Positions 59,276 through 64,000 of a DNA stretch of 64,000 nt are shown in pieces (position 1 is the first letter of the stretch; each line of letters starts with the position of its first letter). The position numbers were made by a program, and so were the translations under genes. The stretch comes from Trebonia sp963759545 (GTDB lineage: Bacteria; Actinomycetota; Actinomycetes; Streptosporangiales; Streptosporangiaceae): positions 310,001 through 374,000 of the forward strand of contig CAVXAB010000009.1 of the NCBI GenBank assembly GCA_963759545.1, in the 5' to 3' direction. Below the pieces are notes generated by a model. It had not been told where the DNA came from, did no database searches, and worked only from the letters and a program-made list of their open reading frames with translations.

Positions 59276-60103
59276 ATACCTGAACTTCCCGAGGTTGAGT
59301 CAGCCCGGGCGGTAATCGAGCGGACGGGGCTCCGGCGGCGCATCGCTGACGTCGACGACTCCGACTCCTTCGTATGCCGTCCTCATGTGCCGGGGGAAAT
59401 CCGCCATGCACTGCTTGGCGGCGAGCTCATTACCGCGATGCGCCAGGGAAAGAGCATGTGGTGCCAGGTCGGCCCCTCGTCGGAGGCGGTCACGCTCGGC
59501 ATTCACCTCGGCATGTCGGGCAAGATCGTGATCGCCGGCGCGAACGGGACCGAGGTCGACGGGGGTGACTACTGGGAAGGCCGCCGCCAGCCGGGCGATT
59601 ACCGCTGGGCCCGCTTCACCGTGACCTTCGACGACGGCGGCCGCCTCATGCTGGTCGACCCGCGGCGGCTGGGCCGCATCAGGCTGAACCCGCCGCACGA
59701 GCAGTTGGGCCCCGACGCGCAGTTGATCACGCCGGCGCAGTTCCTGGCCGCGCTGGCCGCGGGCAGCACGGCCCCGGTCAAGGCACGGATCATGGACCAG
59801 CGGCGGATCGCCGGCATCGGCAACCTGCTAGCCGACGAAATCCTGTGGCGTGCCCGCGTACACCCCGCGCGGGCGGTGGGCAGCCTGACCACGCCAGAGC
59901 AGACCAGGCTGCTCAGGGCCTGCCGCGACGCGATCAGGGCCGCTCTCCGCGACGGGGGCGTGCACACCCTGACGATCATTCCGCGCCGGCGCCGGGGCGG
60001 CACCTGCCCGCGCGATCACGCGCCGATGCGCACCGCCGCGGTCGCCGGGCGGACAAGCTGGTGGTGCTCGGCCGAGCAACTGCTAGTGCCGGTCAGCACC
60101 TAA
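59276..60103 (+). CDS. Fpg-family DNA glycosylase with apparent ATA start
   Basis: A 275-residue Fpg/MutM homologue. The catalytic N-terminus must be Met-Pro-Glu; the DNA reads ATA-CCT-GAA-CTT-CCC-GAG at 59276, so PELPEVESARAVIE follows an ATA. GGGAG lies 7 bases upstream of the ATA at normal spacing. The only in-frame standard start, ATG 59228, adds 16 residues and would bury the proline nucleophile. The helix-two-turns-helix segment (MDQRRIAGIGNLLADEILW) is intact. The C-terminal finger is degenerate (CPRDH...WWCSAEQ), with two of four cysteines missing, as in some actinobacterial paralogues. Function depends on ATA initiation or an ATG lost by error. Confidence 0.8.
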   Translation: MPELPEVESARAVIERTGLRRRIADVDDSDSFVCRPHVPGEIRHALLGGELITAMRQGKSMWCQVGPSSEAVTLGIHLGMSGKIVIAGANGTEVDGGDYWEGRRQPGDYRWARFTVTFDDGGRLMLVDPRRLGRIRLNPPHEQLGPDAQLITPAQFLAALAAGSTAPVKARIMDQRRIAGIGNLLADEILWRARVHPARAVGSLTTPEQTRLLRACRDAIRAALRDGGVHTLTIIPRRRRGGTCPRDHAPMRTAAVAGRTSWWCSAEQLLVPVST

Positions 60104-60172
60104 ACCCGGGCCGCGGTCCATACCAGCGGCACCGGCGTGCCGCGCGCCCGCTCCGGTGGTGGCTTGACGGCA

Positions 60173-60442
60173 TCAGCCGTGGCCCGGCCCGGCAAGCAGG
60201 TCCGCGAGGACGCGCGGGTCGCTTGAGTCGATGTCGACGACCTTGGTGCGGCTTGATGCCCCGGACACGAGGCTGACCGCGCTGCGGCGGACGCCGAACG
60301 CGTCCGCCACCGCGGCCAGTGCCGCCTCCGTAGCCTTGCCGTCTACTGCCCGGGCGCTTACCCGGACGACCAGGGCACCGGCATGCTCGCCGCCGACACC
60401 AGGACGCGCCGAGCCCGGCCTCACCCGAATCGTGATCCGCAC
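60173..60442 (-). CDS. DUF167 (YggU) family protein
   Basis: An 89-residue protein: VRITIRVRPGSARPGVGGEH, VRVSARAVDGKATEAALAAVADAFGVRRSAVSLVSGASSRTKVVDID. It matches DUF167, a small alpha/beta fold of unknown role. GTG 60442 has no ribosome-binding site but TATACT lies about 7 bases upstream, so it may be read from a leaderless transcript. It is divergent from the HTH gene. Confidence 0.82.
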   Translation of the reverse strand: MRITIRVRPGSARPGVGGEHAGALVVRVSARAVDGKATEAALAAVADAFGVRRSAVSLVSGASSRTKVVDIDSSDPRVLADLLAGPGHG

Positions 60443-60467
60443 CTGCCAAGTATACGACAACCCCCAC

Positions 60468-60496
60468 TTGACATGACAACCCACGGTTGTCATACT
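60468..60496 (+). promoter_or_regulatory. Promoter with embedded operator for the small HTH gene
   Basis: TTGACA (60468-60473), a 17-base spacer, and CATACT (60491-60496) form a near-consensus promoter, with ATG following at 60504. A perfect palindrome TGACAACC-CAC-GGTTGTCA (60474-60492) fills the spacer, so a bound regulator would block polymerase; the HTH product is the natural candidate. Confidence 0.7.
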
Positions 60497-60503
60497 GAGG
60501 GGC

Positions 60504-60725
60504 ATGGCAGAGAAGAAGCCCGACATCGAGGCGCATCAGGAGACCTTCCAGCGCCTGCGGGAGGCCAGGGACGAGGCCCTCCGGCACATGCGCCTCGCGC
60601 AGCAGTTCCACGCCGAGCGGCGGGACCTGCTGCGCGCACTCATGGGGGAAGGGTTCTCCCAGGCCGAGATCGCCAGGGAGCTGGGAGTCACCCGCCAGGC
60701 CATACAGAAGATGCTCGCCGGCTAG
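60504..60725 (+). CDS. Small helix-turn-helix protein
   Basis: A 73-residue protein. Residues 1-48 are charged helix, possibly coiled coil (EAHQETFQRLREARDEALRHMRLAQQFHAERRDLLRAL). Residues 50-72 are a clean helix-turn-helix (GFSQAEIARELGVTRQAIQKML). It is read from the promoter holding a perfect palindrome and so may repress itself. Its end overlaps the convergent NTF2-like gene by 4 bases. Targets unknown. Confidence 0.8.
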   Translation: MAEKKPDIEAHQETFQRLREARDEALRHMRLAQQFHAERRDLLRALMGEGFSQAEIARELGVTRQAIQKMLAG

Positions 60726-61555
60726 CGAGTGGTCCCGCCGGGCGGTTCGATGTCGTCGTAGACGCGGACCGCGGTCAGCAGCCCTTCCGGCCCGCGCTCG
60801 TAGACCCCTAGTCCCGCCTGGGGTGGCAGGTCGTGGACGCCCCAGCGGACGCAGTTGTATTCCACGGCGCAGCGCACCCCGTCGTCTGTCACCGTGCAGT
60901 CCTGCAAGCCGATACCGCCGCCCGCGCTGAACTCCCCGGCGAAGAACGAGCGAAGCTCGACCGTGCCGCGGTGGGTGGCGTGCGGGCCAATGGGCTCACG
61001 GTAGTACCCGTCGGGCGTGAAGGTGCTCACGACTGCCTCGGCGTCACCAGCCTCGAGCGCGGACTGGTAACGGCCGACGACATCCCTGGGGCTGGCATCA
61101 CCGGACTTGAGGATGGGCGGCCGGAGGTGGCGCCGCCCGTCCACGGGCCACTGACTGCAGTAGGTACGGAACACCACCGACAGGTCGTCGGGAGACTCGG
61201 CGACGACCGCCACCGGCCACGCCAGTTCCCCGCCGTCGCCGCCCAGGTGCGCAAGCAGCTCCACCACGGCTCGCCCGTCCGCCCACGTGGAGGCCACGGT
61301 CTCGATACGGGCTTGGCGCTGGGCCAGCCAGGACTGGTTGTTCCTGATGAACCGGCGCAGCTGCCTGTGGCCGCGGATCTCCCCCGCGCGTGGATCGTAG
61401 ACCACCACCTCGCCCGGCCACACGGTCTCAAGGACGTGGCTGTCACCGTGGTTCAGCGCGGCGAAGTACTGGCCCACCGGATCAGCCTGACCCGCGGCGC
61501 GAGTCCGCTGGCGCGCAAGCTCCATCGCACTGGCGAACTCAGGAAACCACGGCAT
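60722..61555 (-). CDS. Tandem NTF2/SnoaL-like protein
   Basis: A 277-residue protein with two cone-shaped NTF2-like domains: residues about 20-140 (VGQYFAALNHGDSHVLETVWPGEVVVYDP) and 150-270 (VVGRYQSALEAGDAEAVVSTFTPDGYYREPIGP). SnoaL-like domains bind or isomerise small molecules; no catalytic motif is clear. It lies 9 bases after the SDR stop on the same strand and probably shares its transcript. Confidence 0.75.
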   Translation of the reverse strand: MPWFPEFASAMELARQRTRAAGQADPVGQYFAALNHGDSHVLETVWPGEVVVYDPRAGEIRGHRQLRRFIRNNQSWLAQRQARIETVASTWADGRAVVELLAHLGGDGGELAWPVAVVAESPDDLSVVFRTYCSQWPVDGRRHLRPPILKSGDASPRDVVGRYQSALEAGDAEAVVSTFTPDGYYREPIGPHATHRGTVELRSFFAGEFSAGGGIGLQDCTVTDDGVRCAVEYNCVRWGVHDLPPQAGLGVYERGPEGLLTAVRVYDDIEPPGGTTR

Positions 61556-61564
61556 CTGGATCCC

Positions 61565-62329
61565 CTAGCTCCCTTGGACCAGCTGCTGGCCGCCGTCGAT
61601 GTCGTAGGTCGCGCCGGTCAGCGCCGTGTTGGTCATGATGTGCACGGCGAGGGCGGCTACGTCGGCCGGCCCGACGACGCGCCGGATGGGGAGCGTGGCG
61701 CGCAGCTGTTCGCGGCGCTGGTCAAGTTCAGCGCCAAGCAGCGCGGCGGAAAGCGGCGTGTCGACGAAGCCGGCGGCAATCAGGTTGACCCGGATCGGCG
61801 CCACCTCCACGGCCAGGTTGGCGACCAGGGCGGGCTGCGCGGCGGTGACCGCTGCGATCAGCGAAAGCCCGGGTCCGCGTGATCGGCCGCCGGTACCGCC
61901 GATGAACAGCAGCGTGCCGCCTGGCCGCACCCGGCCGACGGCATGCTGGGCGACGGCGACGTGAAGCCACACGTGTATGTCGAGGTCGCGGAGGGCCCGC
62001 TCGCGGTCCAGGTCCGGCAAGGCCGCGTAGTACGGGCCTGGGCCGGTGACCATCACGTGGTCGACCTGTCCTGGGAGATCGGCGAAGAACCGGGCGAGGG
62101 CGGCCGGGTCGGTGGCGTCGAAGGCGGCGGTGCGCTGCGCGCCGATTTCGGCCGCGGCCTGCTCCAGGCGGTCGCGATTGCGGCCCGCCAGTATCACGCC
62201 TGCGCCCTCGGCACGGGCGCGGCGGGCCGTCTCCAGCCCGATTCCCGAGCTGCCGCCGATCACGACGACGGTCTGCCCGGGCAGTTCCGGTTCGCCGCGG
62301 GCGGCAGGAACGGCGGGTGAGGTGGTCAT
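61565..62329 (-). CDS. Divergent SDR-family protein lacking Tyr-x3-Lys
   Basis: A 254-residue Rossmann-fold protein with the cofactor motif GGSSGIG and a family-typical C-terminus (RVNLIAAGFVDTPLS). The catalytic segment reads LSLIAAVTAAQPALVANLAVE: where SDRs have Tyr-x3-Lys this has Ile and Thr. Oxidoreductase activity is therefore doubtful. It may still bind NAD(P). A run of similar actinobacterial proteins carries the same change, so it is probably a real subgroup. Confidence 0.82.
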   Translation of the reverse strand: MTTSPAVPAARGEPELPGQTVVVIGGSSGIGLETARRARAEGAGVILAGRNRDRLEQAAAEIGAQRTAAFDATDPAALARFFADLPGQVDHVMVTGPGPYYAALPDLDRERALRDLDIHVWLHVAVAQHAVGRVRPGGTLLFIGGTGGRSRGPGLSLIAAVTAAQPALVANLAVEVAPIRVNLIAAGFVDTPLSAALLGAELDQRREQLRATLPIRRVVGPADVAALAVHIMTNTALTGATYDIDGGQQLVQGS

Positions 62330-62366
62330 GATGCCTCCGATGGCGCGCGCCGCGGGGCCCGCGTGA

Positions 62367-63731
62367 TCACGGCGAGCCAGACGGTACCGGCCGGCGGGCG
62401 GCCGTGATCTGGTTGCGGAGGGCCTTCAGCGCGGCCGCGTGGATCTCGGAGAAGGTCGGGAAGGGCTGGATGACGTCGCGCAGCACGTCGAGCGGCACGC
62501 GGGCACGGATGGCGAGCGTGGCCTGCTGCAGCCATTCCCCGGCCTCGGGGCCGAGCGCGTAGGCGCCGGTCAGCCGCTCGCCGTCGGACAGCAGGGTCAG
62601 GAACCCGTTGGACGTCGCGTAGGCATGGGTGTACGTCGCCGTCTTGGCCACCTCGGACAGCGGCGCGGTCGCGCTGAAGGGCGCCTCGGACGCGCCGACG
62701 GAAGCCGCCTGCGGGTCGGTGTAGACCACGTCAGGTATGGCCTCGTAGTGCGCCTCGCGCGGCTCGCCGAGGATGTTCGAGGCGACCACCTCGCCCTGGT
62801 ACTCGCCGACGTGGGTCAGCAGCCGGACGCCGGTGACGTCGCCGAGCGCCCACAGCCGGTCGGCGACGCGCAGCCGCGCGTCGACCGGGATGCCGGCGGG
62901 TCCCGCCGTGACGCCGACCGTCTCCAGGCCGATCCCCGCGGTCCGCGGACGCCGGCCGGTGGCGACAAGGAACCGGTCGCCGCGCAGTTCCTGGCCGGTG
63001 TCGAGGGTCAGCACGTACTCCTCACCGTCGCGCCGCGCGGCGGTCGCGTGCACGCCGAGGAAAAGTTCGATCCCCTCGCCGCGCAACACCTCGCCAAGGG
63101 CGTTGCCAAGCGGCACGGGCTCCCTGGCCAGCACGTGACTCTCGCCTTCGACCAGGGCCACTTCACCGCCCAGGCGGCGCACGGCCTGGGCCATCTCCGC
63201 GCCGACGGGTCCGCCACCGAGGATCAGCAGGCGGCGCGGTACCGCCTTCATGCCGGTGACCTCGCGGTTGGTCCAGACGCCGTCAAGCTCACGCAGCCCG
63301 GGTACCGGCGGGATCACCGCATCCGCGCCTGTCGCCACGACGACGTGCCTGGCGGTGTAACGGCTGTCGCCGACCTCGACCGCGCCGGGCCCGGCCAGCC
63401 GGCCGGTGCCGCGGATCAGGTCGATGCCCTTGCCCGCCAGCCAGGCCTGCTGCCCGGCGTCGGAGTAGTTCGAGACCATGAAGTCGCGGTAGGCCAGCGC
63501 CGCCTCGACGTCGACCTGGGCGCTGGCCGCCGCCTCGCGCGCCTGGTGGACGGCCTCGCCCGGGCGCAGCAGCGTCTTGGACGGGATGCACGCGTAGTAC
63601 GAGCACTCGCCGCCTGCCAGTTCGCGCTCGACCACGGCGACGCGCAGGCCGCCTTCGGCCAGCGCGCCGGCGCAGTGCTCGCCCGGCGCGCCTGCCCCCA
63701 CGATGATCACGTCGTAGTCGTCACCGCTCAT
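62367..63731 (-). CDS. Pyridine nucleotide-disulfide oxidoreductase-like flavoprotein
   Basis: A 454-residue flavoprotein. FAD site VIIVGAGAPGEHCAGALAEGG, redox disulfide GGECSYYACIPSKTLLRP (CX4C), NAD(P) site LILGGGPVGAEMAQAV and second FAD motif RLWALGDVTG are all present. The C-terminal dimer interface ends QPFPTFSEIHAAALKAL: the catalytic His of the classic HPT motif is replaced by Phe, so it is unlikely to be a true lipoamide or mercuric reductase. It overlaps the VOC gene by ATGA. Confidence 0.85.
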   Translation of the reverse strand: MSGDDYDVIIVGAGAPGEHCAGALAEGGLRVAVVERELAGGECSYYACIPSKTLLRPGEAVHQAREAAASAQVDVEAALAYRDFMVSNYSDAGQQAWLAGKGIDLIRGTGRLAGPGAVEVGDSRYTARHVVVATGADAVIPPVPGLRELDGVWTNREVTGMKAVPRRLLILGGGPVGAEMAQAVRRLGGEVALVEGESHVLAREPVPLGNALGEVLRGEGIELFLGVHATAARRDGEEYVLTLDTGQELRGDRFLVATGRRPRTAGIGLETVGVTAGPAGIPVDARLRVADRLWALGDVTGVRLLTHVGEYQGEVVASNILGEPREAHYEAIPDVVYTDPQAASVGASEAPFSATAPLSEVAKTATYTHAYATSNGFLTLLSDGERLTGAYALGPEAGEWLQQATLAIRARVPLDVLRDVIQPFPTFSEIHAAALKALRNQITAARRPVPSGSP

Positions 63732-64000
63732 GAGCCTGCCGCCTGCCCGGCCGACTCGTCCGCCATGTACTGGGCGTACCAGTCCGGCCAGTTCGGGTCG
63801 GCCTGCCCGGTCTCTTCCTCGTGCTTGCCGTGCGCGGCCTCCGCGCGCCGCAGCGCGGCCGCCAGCCCGGCCACGGAGTCGAAGGACGCCAGCGCGGATG
63901 TCGCCCGGCCAGGCAGGCGCGTAGTGACCTCCTGGACGAACCAGCTGTTGCCGTCCGGGTCGCTGAACGAGGCCCATGAGCCGTAGGTCTTGCGCTCTGC
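63728..64000 (-). CDS. VOC (glyoxalase-like) family protein, 5' end outside window
   Basis: Only the C-terminal 90 residues are in the window: YGSWASFSDPDGNSWFVQEV (the closing VOC strand with its metal-site Glu in QEV) and a tail GKHEEETGQADPNWPDWYAQYM. VOC proteins bind a metal and act on small molecules; the substrate is unknown. ATGA overlap with the downstream flavoprotein gene indicates one operon. Confidence 0.8.
   Translation of the reverse strand, partial: AERKTYGSWASFSDPDGNSWFVQEVTTRLPGRATSALASFDSVAGLAAALRRAEAAHGKHEEETGQADPNWPDWYAQYMADESAGQAAGS

Noticed and set aside
1..64000. tRNA, rRNA, CRISPR arrays, prophage or intact insertion sequences
   Set aside because: Scanned by eye for T-loop motifs, regular spacer arrays and transposase or integrase motifs; none found. 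A faint tRNA could be missed without a covariance search.

Overview
The window is high-GC DNA with short intergenic gaps, many ATGA/GTGA-type gene overlaps and many GTG starts. Families such as the DUF574-type SAM methyltransferase, a small SARP regulator, a Ser/Thr kinase with a WD40 propeller, an ECF42 sigma factor and the MSMEG_0565-0572 nitrilase cluster point to a filamentous or soil actinomycete (Streptosporangiales-like at best guess; the genus cannot be fixed from the sequence alone). No rRNA, tRNA, CRISPR array, intact transposase or prophage was seen.

Layout. 0-13.5 kb: chromosomal housekeeping and regulation. It holds a MocR-type regulator tail, a PIN/NYN-FHA protein, glutaryl-CoA dehydrogenase-like ACAD, PEBP lipoprotein, a long disordered protein with a frame break, an ECF42 sigma/DGPF/SRPBCC group, Nei2 glycosylase, a P450 and a kinase-WD40 receptor. 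13.5-22.4 kb: one co-directional, overlapping minus-strand operon with the whole MSMEG_0565-0572 (Nit1) set. It also carries a second nitrilase-fold protein that has lost its catalytic Cys and Glu, an amidohydrolase at the head, and two GlnR-like boxes 44 bp apart in front. 22.5-31 kb: EVE protein, DUF2127, methyltransferase, then a minus-strand NMT1/SsuABC-type ABC operon led by an LVIVD beta-propeller protein, and DUF1707/DUF1059-like small proteins. 31-32.8 kb: SARP regulator and thiosulfate sulfurtransferase.

33-41.5 kb is an accessory, decaying stretch: two broken phosphotransferases, a DUF4143 ATPase remnant, a broken PadR and a broken TetR with clear operators, and three families of short dispersed repeats. 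41.6-45.8 kb: a LysR gene divergent from a 1,055-residue redox fusion (ferritin-like, two CDGSH, a 4Fe-4S-type ferredoxin domain, a truncated-globin-like domain and a conserved C-terminal module). 45.8-49.6 kb: a coxMSL-type molybdenum hydroxylase operon interrupted by at least eight single-base insertions. 50-52.8 kb: a DUF4062/NB-ARC STAND protein with seven in-register 42-residue TPR repeats.

52.8-59.2 kb: a carbohydrate locus with a glycogen-debranching-type glycosidase divergent from lacI-binding protein-permease-permease, with operators between. 59.2-64 kb: an Fpg-family gene whose functional start appears to be ATA, DUF167, a tiny autoregulated-looking HTH gene, a tandem NTF2-like protein, a divergent SDR, a disulfide oxidoreductase-like flavoprotein and a VOC protein cut by the window edge.

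Many frame breaks (mostly one extra base) cluster at 33-40 kb and 46-49 kb, while long genes elsewhere are intact. Whether these are assembly errors or real decay cannot be told from the sequence and affects every 'pseudogene' call.
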